NCBI RefSeq assembly: GCF_049310925.1
Contig: NZ_JBMERP010000008.1
Location: 19,961 to 83,960, forward strand
DNA length: 64,000 nt
From: Virgibacillus_F sp049310925
GTDB taxonomy: Bacteria > Bacillota > Bacilli > Bacillales > Amphibacillaceae
Direction of reading: 5' to 3'
The first letter of the stretch is position 1. Each line of letters begins with the position of its first letter. Positions 16,464 to 24,262 of this stretch are shown here, piece after piece. The translations under genes were made by a program, and so were the position numbers. The notes below the pieces were generated by a model. It searched no databases and was not told the origin of the DNA. It saw only the letters and a program-made list of their open reading frames with translations.

Positions 16464-16688
16464 TTGAGTATAATTCCTATTGTGTATGGAAGAATTGGAG
16501 TACAACGTAATAGAACAAGTTCTGTACCGAATACCACAAAAAATCTTTTGTGTGTCCAACATCATCTGGAACAGTCACACTTTTTGTCTATTATTCTGCC
16601 ACCTGACAATGCTGACATTTATGTTTCACTTCCATTGCTTGAAAAACTCAACCAAATTGGAGACCAGCAAGTGGAGTACACGATGTGA
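16464..16688 (+). other. Doubtful open frame or gene remnant upstream of mobA
   Basis: A 74-codon frame with a TTG start and no well-spaced ribosome binding site. Its second half (LLCVQHHLEQSHFLSIILPPDNADIYVSLPLLEKL) reads like protein, while the first half looks better in the +1 frame (EELEYNVIEQVLYRIPQK). A third frame continues from 16685 to 16840 (NFKKNTKSQKRVPQKDFKERL). This suggests a frameshifted remnant, but I do not recognise the family. It runs into the mobA promoter. I see nothing else clear in 16322-16790. Confidence 0.3.
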
Positions 16689-16794
16689 CAGTGGTAACAA
16701 ACTTTAAAAAGAATACTAAATCCCAGAAACGTGTTCCTCAAAAGGATTTTAAAGAGCGGCTTTTTAAAACACCCTTAGAGGAAAAGTTTAAGGA

Positions 16795-16837
16795 TGTGAC
16801 TAATTTAACAGTCAATTTCCTAAGTATAAGATATAGT
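16795..16837 (+). promoter_or_regulatory. FNR-type promoter of mobA
   Basis: TGTGACTAATTTAACA (16795-16810) matches TGTGA-N6-TCACA at 9 of 10 positions. Exactly 21 nt later comes TATAGT (16832-16837) as a -10. The box would be centred near -41.5. A similar TGTGACAGTGGTAACA lies further upstream at 16684-16699. Confidence 0.65.
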
Positions 16838-16871
16838 TAAATAAATCATAAATCAGTTGAGGGGGTAAAAG

Positions 16872-17453
16872 ATGCTTACAGGTGCTATTCTTGTCGGGGG
16901 TAATAATGATATTGTGGACGGAACTCTAAGATCATTTTTAACGTTTAACGGTCAAACTATTATCGACAAACAAATTGAAGAAATGAAAAAGATTTGCTCG
17001 GAAATAGTAATCGTAACTAATCAACCAAGATTATTCTTGCCATTAGTTGCAAGGGATGTACGGATTATCACAGATTATCACAAAAAAAAGGGGCCTCTTG
17101 GTGGTATACATGCTGTTATGTCCCTGGCTAATAACCCCTATTTATGGGTGGTGAGTTGTGACATGCCTTTAATCAAAGCAAATGTAGCCCAATTCATGTT
17201 GAATTTATGTTTAGATTATAAGTACCAAGCAGTTTTGCCCGCACTCGTAAACAACACGAGTCCTAAATTATTTCACTCTATTTATCATAAGAGTATCCTG
17301 TCAGAAATAGAAGTAGCCTTAACAGCCAACGTCATTAATCCATCTAAACTATTGAATAAAATAAACTCTATTAACCTAGATAAAAAAGTTTTTCTCACAA
17401 ATGGACTGAATCTTGATTTCTTAAGTGATATAAAATCTTTGACAGGGACATGA
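16872..17453 (+). CDS. mobA: Molybdenum cofactor guanylyltransferase
   Basis: 193 residues of a nucleotidyltransferase fold. LTGAILVGGNN at the N-terminus is a variant of the LAGGxSxRMG signature. KKGPLGGIHAVMSLANNPYLWVVSCDMPLI carries the GPLxGI and CDMP motifs of MobA. The usual RMG lysine region (here DIVDGTLRSFLTFNGQ) is divergent, so activity is likely but not certain. It attaches GMP to molybdopterin to make the bis-MGD cofactor that NarG needs. The ATG follows GAGGGGGTAAAAG. An FNR-type promoter directly upstream ties it to the nitrate island. Confidence 0.82.
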   Translation: MLTGAILVGGNNDIVDGTLRSFLTFNGQTIIDKQIEEMKKICSEIVIVTNQPRLFLPLVARDVRIITDYHKKKGPLGGIHAVMSLANNPYLWVVSCDMPLIKANVAQFMLNLCLDYKYQAVLPALVNNTSPKLFHSIYHKSILSEIEVALTANVINPSKLLNKINSINLDKKVFLTNGLNLDFLSDIKSLTGT

Positions 17454-17571
17454 GGAATATCGGAGAACAACAACTTTTGCTTAAAAACTAATTTATAAAC
17501 AAGAAAAATTATTAAGGTGTTGGAGAAATAAGCCTACACCTTATTCTGCCAGTTTAATATAATTGATTTAC

Positions 17572-18285
17572 CTATAACCTGCAAATTCCAAGAGGACATT
17601 CCTCGCAACGGCATAAATTCTTTAGCTCAGCTAAGTTTAAAATTTCAATTTGACCGTTTTCGTATCGAATCAATTGATCACGTTTGAATTTGGATAGCAT
17701 ACGGTTAACTGTTTCACGGGTTGCTCCAATTAAATTCGCTAATTCATTATTGGTGAATTTTTTAGTGATACGTATACTGCTTCCAGTTTTAACACCATAG
17801 GTATTTGAAGCTCTAATTAACATGGATGCAAGTGCACCGTTTTTTCCATGAAATAGCAAATCTCTGACTTTTAGTTGCGTGTAGTGTTGCATATGACTCA
17901 TCCATTGGGTAAACTCTATTGCTAAGTCACCGTTCTGCCAAAGAAGAACTTCTAAATCTTTTTGTTGAATCACACCAATCACACACGCATCCATTGCTTC
18001 TGCGGTAAAAACACTAATTTGTTTCTGATGTGGATCAAATTCTCCAAATATATCACCAGGAAAAAAATAATACATTGTCAAATCCTTACCGTCTTCGCTC
18101 AGCTTTGTAAGCTTTACATTACCTTCTATAAGAAAATATAAATTTTCATTGGGATCACCTTCCCAATAAATGGTTGAACCTGAACTGTACTTCTCGGTAT
18201 ACATTATTTCCTGCAATTTTTTAAAACAAGTACTAGAAAAATGCGTGGTATTCGTTTCAACCGCTAATTTACTGACAACACTCAT
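17572..18285 (-). CDS. fnr: Fnr, oxygen-sensing Fe-S transcription activator
   Basis: 237 residues of the CRP/FNR family. A cyclic-nucleotide-type beta barrel (about 25-115), a dimer helix and a winged helix-turn-helix (FTNNELANLIGATRETVNRMLSKF, 177-200) are all visible. The C-terminus carries C225, C227, C230 and C235 (CRCEECPLGIC). B. subtilis Fnr holds its 4Fe-4S cluster with C227, C230, C235 and an Asp near 141; here D142 is at the matching place. The protein is expected to be active without oxygen and to bind TGTGA-N6-TCACA. It is monocistronic, downstream of narK. A 10-bp inverted repeat sits just before its ribosome binding site. Confidence 0.93.
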   Translation of the reverse strand: MSVVSKLAVETNTTHFSSTCFKKLQEIMYTEKYSSGSTIYWEGDPNENLYFLIEGNVKLTKLSEDGKDLTMYYFFPGDIFGEFDPHQKQISVFTAEAMDACVIGVIQQKDLEVLLWQNGDLAIEFTQWMSHMQHYTQLKVRDLLFHGKNGALASMLIRASNTYGVKTGSSIRITKKFTNNELANLIGATRETVNRMLSKFKRDQLIRYENGQIEILNLAELKNLCRCEECPLGICRL

Positions 18286-18299
18286 TTGTATTACCTCCT

Positions 18300-18333
18300 T
18301 ATGATACTATCCTTTTTGTTTCCTAGTATCATA
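18300..18333. promoter_or_regulatory. Perfect inverted repeat in front of fnr
   Basis: TATGATACTA and TAGTATCATA, 14 nt apart (18300-18309 and 18324-18333). In the fnr mRNA this would form a hairpin ending right at the AAGGAGGTAA ribosome binding site; as DNA it could be an operator. Confidence 0.5.
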
Positions 18334-18394
18334 GTTACACTATATATAAGATATTCATTTCTGATAATTAGGGAATTCCCCTATCTTTAACAGA

Positions 18395-18432
18395 TAAAAA
18401 CCCGGTTATGTCATACATAATCGGGTTTCTAA
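18395..18432 (-). terminator. Terminator of the nitrate transporter gene
   Basis: On the minus strand AAACCCGATTATG, loop, CATAACCGGGTTT and then T-rich. One mismatch in the stem. Confidence 0.75.
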
Positions 18433-18502
18433 GTAGTTATGAAAGCATACGTATAACTAAGGCTTGACGATAAGCCCCGTTTTCTATTCTTATCCAGTAA
18501 AT

Positions 18503-19996
18503 TTATTTTTTAGCAGTTATGTCACTAAACACACCAGCATATTGCAAAGTTTCTCCAGAATCGTCTGTAATCGCATTAATAGTAAGCCACTCTAAATATT
18601 TCTCGCCATCTTTTCGTTTATTCCAAATCTCACCTTGCCAAAAACCTTTACTTTCCAAGCTTTCCCACATTTGTGTGTAAAAGTCACTCGTATGAAGGTC
18701 AGAACTTAACATATTTGGATTGTTACCCAGGGTTTCTTCAACACCATACCCCGTGAGTTTTGTAAAGGCAGGATTGATCTTTATAATTTTACCATTTCTG
18801 TCTGTAACCATCATGCCTAGTGGAGTAGTTTTTAAGATTTTATAAGAAAGAGATAATTTATCATTATAAAACATCCAAATTACAATTATTAAGCTTGCTA
18901 GAGCAACCTGAGATAAAGCCATAAACCCTATTGCATAGTGCCCAGTTAGATTATAAAGAGTTGTCAATATAAGTGGTGGGAAAAATCCACCAAGCCCACC
19001 CATCGCGGAAACTATACCATTTGCAATTCCTGCTTGTTTGTTGAAGTACATTGGGACAAGCTTAAAGATAACTCCGTTTCCAATTCCTGCCGCTACTGCA
19101 ATACTTAAACAACCGACTGTATATAAATTTATAGATGGTGCGAAAGATAAAAGCAAAGCTGCAAGGGTAAATCCTGAAAATACGTACATTAAAATAATTA
19201 GTGGTTGAAATTTATCCGCGAGCCAACCACCAAGTGGACGTAAAAATGTTGTTAATGCAATGAATCCAGCAGTTCTAAGACCAGCATCCACATTATCCAA
19301 ACCAAAGTTGTTAACGAGAAAGTTTGGCAAATACACTGTAAAAGCTACAAAGGAACCAAATGTTACAAAATAAAATAAGCAAAAAAACCAGAGTTTTTCA
19401 TTACGGTAAACGCCTTTAATTTGTTGTAGCAAAGGAGTCTTAACTTTAACTTCTTGTTTATCACCAAAAAATAAGTTAGCCAGAATAAATATACCCAATA
19501 AGACCATATATAACTGAACTGTCAACGACCAGCCTAGTTGCCCAGCGATTACAGGTGCTGCGAATGCTGTTAAAGCTGTTCCGATGTTCCCTACTCCATA
19601 AATACCATTTACGAAACCATGACGTTCCTTTTCATAATACTTAGGTAAAGATGTAACACCAACTGCAAAAACTGCTCCCCCAATTCCCAAAAATAGTCCA
19701 CCTACTAGTAAATCCGCAAAAGAATCTGCGATACTTACATAATAAACTGGGAATAATAAAAGAATAAAACTAATAATGAATATCTTTCTTGCTCCAAATA
19801 TATTAGCTAAGTAACCCATTGGGATCCTTAATAGCGACCCTAATATTACAGGAGTGGCTGTAACCCATGACACTTGCTGTGGGGTCATCTGTATATCATC
19901 TATAATAAATGTCATTAGTGAGGATAAAATTACCCACACCATAAACCCCATGACTAAATTCATAGTTTGTAATGGTAATTGAAGTTTTCTAATCAT
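18503..19996 (-). CDS. narK: Nitrate/nitrite MFS transporter with C-terminal PAS domain
   Basis: 497 residues. The first 385 or so form a 12-helix major-facilitator transporter of the NarK/NasA type. Both nitrate-signature regions are visible: GIGGAVFAVGVTSLPKYY near 110 and AVAAGIGNGVIFKLVPMYF near 300. The remaining 110 residues are a PAS/PAC sensor domain (LKTTPLGMMVTDRNGKIIKINPAFTKLTGY, then WNKRKDGEKYLEWLTINAI and AGVFSDITAKK). The frame is continuous with no stop between the parts, so this is a true fusion. The transport half should import nitrate or export nitrite for respiration; what the PAS domain senses is unknown. The ATG is preceded by AAAGGGGTAAGAGTA. No FNR box with the island's usual geometry is visible upstream. 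Confidence 0.85.
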   Translation of the reverse strand: MIRKLQLPLQTMNLVMGFMVWVILSSLMTFIIDDIQMTPQQVSWVTATPVILGSLLRIPMGYLANIFGARKIFIISFILLLFPVYYVSIADSFADLLVGGLFLGIGGAVFAVGVTSLPKYYEKERHGFVNGIYGVGNIGTALTAFAAPVIAGQLGWSLTVQLYMVLLGIFILANLFFGDKQEVKVKTPLLQQIKGVYRNEKLWFFCLFYFVTFGSFVAFTVYLPNFLVNNFGLDNVDAGLRTAGFIALTTFLRPLGGWLADKFQPLIILMYVFSGFTLAALLLSFAPSINLYTVGCLSIAVAAGIGNGVIFKLVPMYFNKQAGIANGIVSAMGGLGGFFPPLILTTLYNLTGHYAIGFMALSQVALASLIIVIWMFYNDKLSLSYKILKTTPLGMMVTDRNGKIIKINPAFTKLTGYGVEETLGNNPNMLSSDLHTSDFYTQMWESLESKGFWQGEIWNKRKDGEKYLEWLTINAITDDSGETLQYAGVFSDITAKK

Positions 19997-20192
19997 TTAC
20001 TCTTACCCCTTTCTTAAATAATATTCCATTTTGTTGGTTTTTACTTCCTTTTATAAATTTGTTAGTAATGACTTGCATCAAGTTTTACTCCTTTTTGTAC
20101 CAAAACATTTACTACGTTCTCACTATTCTCTAGATTGGTAATCTACTTACCCCTGATTCAGGCGTTAAGTATATTGCTAGGACCCTGATATG

Positions 20193-20212
20193 GTTGTTCT
20201 CAATTTAACAAC
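20193..20212. promoter_or_regulatory. Inverted repeat in the narK-ric intergenic region
   Basis: GTTGTT, 8 nt, AACAAC. It lies about 200 nt upstream of narK and 65 nt upstream of the ric FNR box. Possible operator; no known protein assigned. Confidence 0.3.
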
Positions 20213-20275
20213 TCCATAAATATTTTGCTATAAGTATTTTCTTTTATTATCATATTCGAGATTTAAATTATACAC

Positions 20276-20318
20276 TGTGATTTTTCTCACAGTACCTTTT
20301 GAAAAAAACAGGTACTAT
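20276..20318 (+). promoter_or_regulatory. FNR-dependent promoter of ric
   Basis: A perfect box TGTGATTTTTCTCACA (20276-20291), then 21 nt, then TACTAT as a -10 (20313-20318). This places the box near -41.5, the class II activator position. Confidence 0.8.
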
Positions 20319-20349
20319 TATAATGAACCAAAAAACTGGAGGGATAATG

Positions 20350-21063
20350 ATGGACAAAATGTTTAATATAGAGTCAAAGACTGGTGACATGGTAGTTAAG
20401 TTCCCGATGGCAAGTCAAGTATTGAAAAAATATAAAATCGATTTTTGTTGTGGAGGAGATCGCCCTATTGGTGAAGCTTGCGACAAAAAGAACCTCAATA
20501 AGGAAGAAATTGTTAATGAAATAAACGATTTATATACTTCCACAGCTGCTTTACATGACAGTCACGTGAACTGGACAGAAGAAAGCTATAACAATTTAAT
20601 TGATTATGTCGTTAATACTCATCATGCTTACCTAAATCAAATCCTGCCAGAGCTAAGCGGATTTGTCACCAAGGTATATCGTGTCCACGGAAATAATCAG
20701 CCTGAACTCTCAGAAATCTTTTCATTGTTCCATAAATTAAAATCAGAACTTGAACATCATTTAATTCAGGAAGAAACAACTATCTTCCCAAAAATACAGG
20801 CATATGAACAAGAGAAAAATAAAACTCTTTTACCTGATTTAGTTAAATCCATTGAAGTATTAGAAAGTGAACACGAGGATGCCGGCAACATTTTGTCTCA
20901 ACTTCGTGAAATTACAAATGACTATGAACTTCCTCAAGGAGCATGTAAAACGTATCAGTTAACATATCTAAAACTAGAAGAACTGGAATCGGACATTTTT
21001 AATCATGTTCATCTTGAAAACAATATACTTTTCCCAAGACTAATTGAGGAAAGTGCTTCCTAA
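20350..21063 (+). CDS. ric: Di-iron Fe-S cluster repair protein (Ric/ScdA/YtfE)
   Basis: 237 residues. The N-terminal ScdA domain carries the CCGG motif (DFCCGGD, C33-C34). The rest is a hemerythrin-like four-helix bundle with iron ligands in NTHHAYL, LEHHLIQEE, SEHEDAG and NHVHLENNILFPR. This family repairs Fe-S clusters damaged by nitric oxide or peroxide and is usually induced under nitrate or nitrite respiration. Start: ATG at 20350, about 6 nt after GGAGGG. In-frame codons further upstream (to 20299) fall inside the promoter, between the FNR box and the -10, so they cannot be used. Confidence 0.92.
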   Translation: MDKMFNIESKTGDMVVKFPMASQVLKKYKIDFCCGGDRPIGEACDKKNLNKEEIVNEINDLYTSTAALHDSHVNWTEESYNNLIDYVVNTHHAYLNQILPELSGFVTKVYRVHGNNQPELSEIFSLFHKLKSELEHHLIQEETTIFPKIQAYEQEKNKTLLPDLVKSIEVLESEHEDAGNILSQLREITNDYELPQGACKTYQLTYLKLEELESDIFNHVHLENNILFPRLIEESAS

Positions 21064-21084
21064 CATAGATAGTAATATAACTAT

Positions 21085-21115
21085 AAGCAGGCAACCCGCA
21101 TAGGTTTGTCTGCTT
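21085..21115 (+). terminator. Probable terminator of ric
   Basis: AAGCAGGCAACC and GGTTTGTCTGCTT pair around a 6-nt loop with one bulge and one wobble. The following sequence is only moderately T-rich. Confidence 0.5.
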
Positions 21116-21363
21116 AATTAGTTTTACATAAGTTTTTTCAAAAAGATTGTTGTTGTGGTCACAAAATCTATAAACTGCTGTTTTTTTATCCTACTAAGCT
21201 TTATTAGATTGATGCGGTAATCCAGGACTTTGGAAAACACTGACGGTTGATTCCATCGACGAGGAACCACGAGCGACTGGAAGTGTATTTCCGTAGCAGT
21301 AAGTTACCTCGCAGTTTTTATCAACTACGAGAGTTAAGGAGCAGTAAAGCTTAATCCTCGTAT
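21116..21363. other. Intergenic region between ric and narI, no supported gene
   Basis: A 79-codon minus-strand frame exists (21194-21433), but it has no ribosome binding site and contains the nar terminator. GCTACGGAAA..ACACT on the minus strand resembles a piece of the intergenic element at 32430-32770, so this may be a decayed fragment of that repeat. Confidence 0.35.
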
Positions 21364-21402
21364 AAAAACCGGAAGCAAAAATTGCTGGCTTCCGGTTTTT
21401 CA
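21364..21402 (-). terminator. Terminator of the nar operon
   Basis: A 13-bp perfect stem, AAAAACCGGAAGC and GCTTCCGGTTTTT, ending in a T-run on the minus strand. It lies 30 nt after the narI stop. Confidence 0.9.
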
Positions 21403-21433
21403 CCAAGACTATCCTATACTTGAGATTGACCAT

Positions 21434-22126
21434 CTAACCTTTTTTTCTGAATCCTGATCTTGAACGATATTGTTGAGGAGCTCGCATTGGATAATTTACC
21501 GGTAAACTGTAAAAATGAATTAAACTAGTAAACGGAATTGAAGCAAACAATGCAAAAGCTGATACAACATGTAGTTTAAAAATAAAAGGTACGCCTTCCA
21601 TTAGTTGATAATTAGGTTGAAAAACAAATAAACTACGAAACCAAGGACCTATCGTTGTACGGTATTCATACTCAACAACTGTTGTATTATAGATGATTGT
21701 CATATAAACACCCATCCCCGCAACAACAAGTAACGAAATGACAGTAAAAAAGTCTGCAAACGTTGCATGAATACGCACACGATCAACCGTCATTTTCCTG
21801 ATAAGTAATATGACCAGGCCTACAACTACCATTAAGCCAGCAATCCCTCCACCATAAATCGCTCCCATGTGGTACAAATGGTCAGTAATACCTAAATACT
21901 CATAGACAGCCTTTGGTATTACCATTCCCATTATGTGACCACCAAAGGCAAAAACTATTCCCCAATGAAACAAGGGCGAACCAATTCTCAACCATTTTTT
22001 CTCAAAAAACTCTGTGGATGGTGCAGCCCAGCTTAATTGGCGAAAAGCATATCGATAAAGTAACCCAAAAACCATTATTGTTAATGTAATGTACGGGAAA
22101 ATGGTCCACCAAAAAATAGCGGTCAT
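21434..22126 (-). CDS. narI: Respiratory nitrate reductase, cytochrome b gamma subunit
   Basis: 230 residues with five helices. Conserved histidines in RIGSPLFHWGIVFAFGGHIMG and, in the C-terminal helix region, KLHVVSAFALFASIPFTSLIHFYS are in the positions that hold the two b hemes of NarI. It anchors NarGH to the inner face of the membrane and passes electrons from menaquinol to NarH. The ATG is preceded by GAGGGGGATGTGAA. Last gene of the operon, 41 nt after narJ. Confidence 0.93.
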   Translation of the reverse strand: MTAIFWWTIFPYITLTIMVFGLLYRYAFRQLSWAAPSTEFFEKKWLRIGSPLFHWGIVFAFGGHIMGMVIPKAVYEYLGITDHLYHMGAIYGGGIAGLMVVVGLVILLIRKMTVDRVRIHATFADFFTVISLLVVAGMGVYMTIIYNTTVVEYEYRTTIGPWFRSLFVFQPNYQLMEGVPFIFKLHVVSAFALFASIPFTSLIHFYSLPVNYPMRAPQQYRSRSGFRKKG

Positions 22127-22167
22127 TTCACATCCCCCTCTAGTTTAAATTAGCACATCTATGTTCA

Positions 22168-22770
22168 TTACTGGTACATGATTGGATATGGTAACTCTTC
22201 CAAATCGGCTTCTTCTCGTTCGAATTCCAGCTTTTCTACTTCTTCTTTTGTTGGTTCTGGAAAAACGTGTCGCATTAAAACCAGAAGAAATGGAGCATAT
22301 GGATTATTTTCTGGTATATTATTCAGCATTCGTTGAAAAGCAACTGCAAGTCGCCTTTGAAGCCTTGTATGATCGTTATCTGCGGGTGACACTGCTAAGA
22401 ATTCCAATAGCATAGGAATGTAATCTGCTAATTCGCCTTCTACCCGCTCAAATCCGGCTTCATTGACCATTTTTTGCAGTTTTATTAATGCTGCTCCTCG
22501 TTTACTGCTGTCACCAAGCTCATGTGCTGTTAGATACAGACCAAGCTTTGATTTTAAATCAAATGTAGCCACATACAATTCTTGAATCTCTTGTAATGTT
22601 AAACCATATAAAGGAATGAAAATTTCCTCTAGTTCATTCATTAACTGTTTAGAAGAAATATTTTCCGCAATTATGTTACTGATTTCTTTTTTATCCTTAT
22701 CAAATGTTTCGTCTGGATAACTTAAAATTCTAGAAGCAATAGCTATTAATGCTCGTTCTTGTTGGTCCAA
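22168..22770 (-). CDS. narJ: Nitrate reductase assembly chaperone
   Basis: 200 residues, acidic and soluble. ASRILSYPDETFD at the N-terminus, then LYVATFDLKSKLGLYLTAHELGDSSKRGAALIKL and ELADYIPMLLEFLAVSP, are the landmarks of the NarJ/TorD chaperone family. It binds apo-NarG and helps insert the molybdenum cofactor; it is not part of the final enzyme. Start: TTG, 7 nt after the narH stop, with the ribosome binding site AAAGGGTGA overlapping the end of narH. Confidence 0.92.
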   Translation of the reverse strand: MDQQERALIAIASRILSYPDETFDKDKKEISNIIAENISSKQLMNELEEIFIPLYGLTLQEIQELYVATFDLKSKLGLYLTAHELGDSSKRGAALIKLQKMVNEAGFERVEGELADYIPMLLEFLAVSPADNDHTRLQRRLAVAFQRMLNNIPENNPYAPFLLVLMRHVFPEPTKEEVEKLEFEREEADLEELPYPIMYQ

Positions 22771-22777
22771 AGCTTAA

Positions 22778-24262
22778 TCACCCTTTCCAGGTTACCACAC
22801 CTTCAGGAGGTGCCAGTTCTTCTATACTACAAGCTCCTTGTTTATAGAGAAGATCATCATCCATCTCTCTTCGGCCTGTAGGAATAACGAAACGCTCATT
22901 GTACTTTGCTACTCCTAACAAACGAACCATGTCCTCAATTTCGTCTGGTGTTGTACCTGCAACTCTTACTAATTCACTTGATCTAAATTCATCAACACCA
23001 CCAACCGTTTTCCCTCTCATATGAACGCGCATTGCTGTTAATTTCAAAAGTACTCTTCTAATTACTTCAGTATCTCCAGCTGTCAACAACGAAGCAAGGT
23101 ATTCCATTGGTATTCGCATTTGGTCTACTGCGGGAATATAACCATCTGTTTTCAACTCATCTTCATTTGTAATATGGTTCATAATTGGGCTAAGTGGCGG
23201 AACATACCAAACCATCGGTAACGTACGGTATTCAGGATGCAAAGGTAAAGCTATTTTCCACTTTATTGCCATTTTATAGACTGGTGAATTCTGAGCTCCC
23301 TCAATCCATGCATCGTTTATTCCTGCTTTTCTTGCTTCTTCAATTACGTCAGAATCAAATGGATCAAGAAAACATGAAAGCTGCGCTTCATAAAGATCTT
23401 GTGGGTCTTCTACAGAGGCTGCACCTTTAATTTTGTCTGCGTCATATAAAACAACCCCAATGTAACGAATTCTCCCTACACAAGTCTCTGAACATATTGT
23501 TGGTAGTCCAGCTTCCGTTCTTGGATAACAAAAATTACACTTTTCAGCTTTATGTGTATTCCAATTGTAGTAAACCTTGTGATAAGGACAGCCACTCATG
23601 CAAAAGCGCCAGCCACGACACGCATCCTGATCTACCAAAACAATACCATCCTCATCACGTTTATATAACGCTCCTGATGGACAGGAAGCAACACATGATG
23701 GGTTTAGACAGTGCTCACAAATTCTTGGTAAATACATCATAAATGTCTTTTCGTATTCCATCGAAATATGTTCCTGCAGTTTCTGAACATTTGGGTCAAG
23801 TGGAACTATTTCACTTCCGCCTGCAAGATCGTCGTCCCAGTTAGGTCCCCATTCAGGTTTATCAATATATTTACCTGTAATCATCGACTGTGGTCTTGCA
23901 ACAGGAATATTTTCTGACTTAGGACTATTAATTAAGTGCTCATAATCATAGGTCCAAGGCTCATAATAGTCATCCATACTTGCCATATCCGGGTTATAAA
24001 ATATATTTGCAAGCTTTGAAATAGGACCACCAGCTTTAAGTTTAAGTTTCCCATTCTTAAGCTCCCAGCCGCCTTTGTAGCGATCTGTATCCTCCCAGCT
24101 CTTCGGATAACCTGGACCAGGACGAGTTTCCACGTTATTGAACCACATGTATTCTGTACCCGGTCGATTTGTCCACGTATTTTTACACGTAACAGAGCAA
24201 GTATGACACCCAATACATTTATCCAAGTGCATAACCATCGCTACTTGTGCTTTAATCCTCAA
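22778..24262 (-). CDS. narH: Nitrate reductase beta subunit, Fe-S electron carrier
   Basis: 494 residues. Four cysteine clusters can be read: C16-C19-C22-C26 (CIGCHTCSVTC), CEHCLNPSCVASC, CRGWRFCMSGC with Trp in place of the second Cys (the NarH 3Fe-4S site), and CNFCYPRTEAGLPTICSETC. This pattern is diagnostic for NarH, which passes electrons from NarI to NarG. Start: TTG with an AGGAGG site inside the end of narG; the two genes overlap by 11 nt, so translation is coupled. Confidence 0.95.
   Translation of the reverse strand: MRIKAQVAMVMHLDKCIGCHTCSVTCKNTWTNRPGTEYMWFNNVETRPGPGYPKSWEDTDRYKGGWELKNGKLKLKAGGPISKLANIFYNPDMASMDDYYEPWTYDYEHLINSPKSENIPVARPQSMITGKYIDKPEWGPNWDDDLAGGSEIVPLDPNVQKLQEHISMEYEKTFMMYLPRICEHCLNPSCVASCPSGALYKRDEDGIVLVDQDACRGWRFCMSGCPYHKVYYNWNTHKAEKCNFCYPRTEAGLPTICSETCVGRIRYIGVVLYDADKIKGAASVEDPQDLYEAQLSCFLDPFDSDVIEEARKAGINDAWIEGAQNSPVYKMAIKWKIALPLHPEYRTLPMVWYVPPLSPIMNHITNEDELKTDGYIPAVDQMRIPMEYLASLLTAGDTEVIRRVLLKLTAMRVHMRGKTVGGVDEFRSSELVRVAGTTPDEIEDMVRLLGVAKYNERFVIPTGRREMDDDLLYKQGACSIEELAPPEGVVTWKG

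Noticed and set aside
20066..20081. A possible FNR box upstream of narK (TTGATGCAAGTCATTA)
   Set aside because: Only about 6 of 10 conserved positions match and no -10 lies at the 21-nt spacing seen in the other four promoters.
21150..21166. FNR half-site near TTGTGGTCACAA after ric
   Set aside because: The palindrome lacks the N6 spacing and lies between convergent gene ends with no promoter to control.
21194..21433. A 79-codon minus-strand open frame after narI
   Set aside because: It contains the nar terminator hairpin and lacks a ribosome binding site; part looks like decayed repeat DNA.
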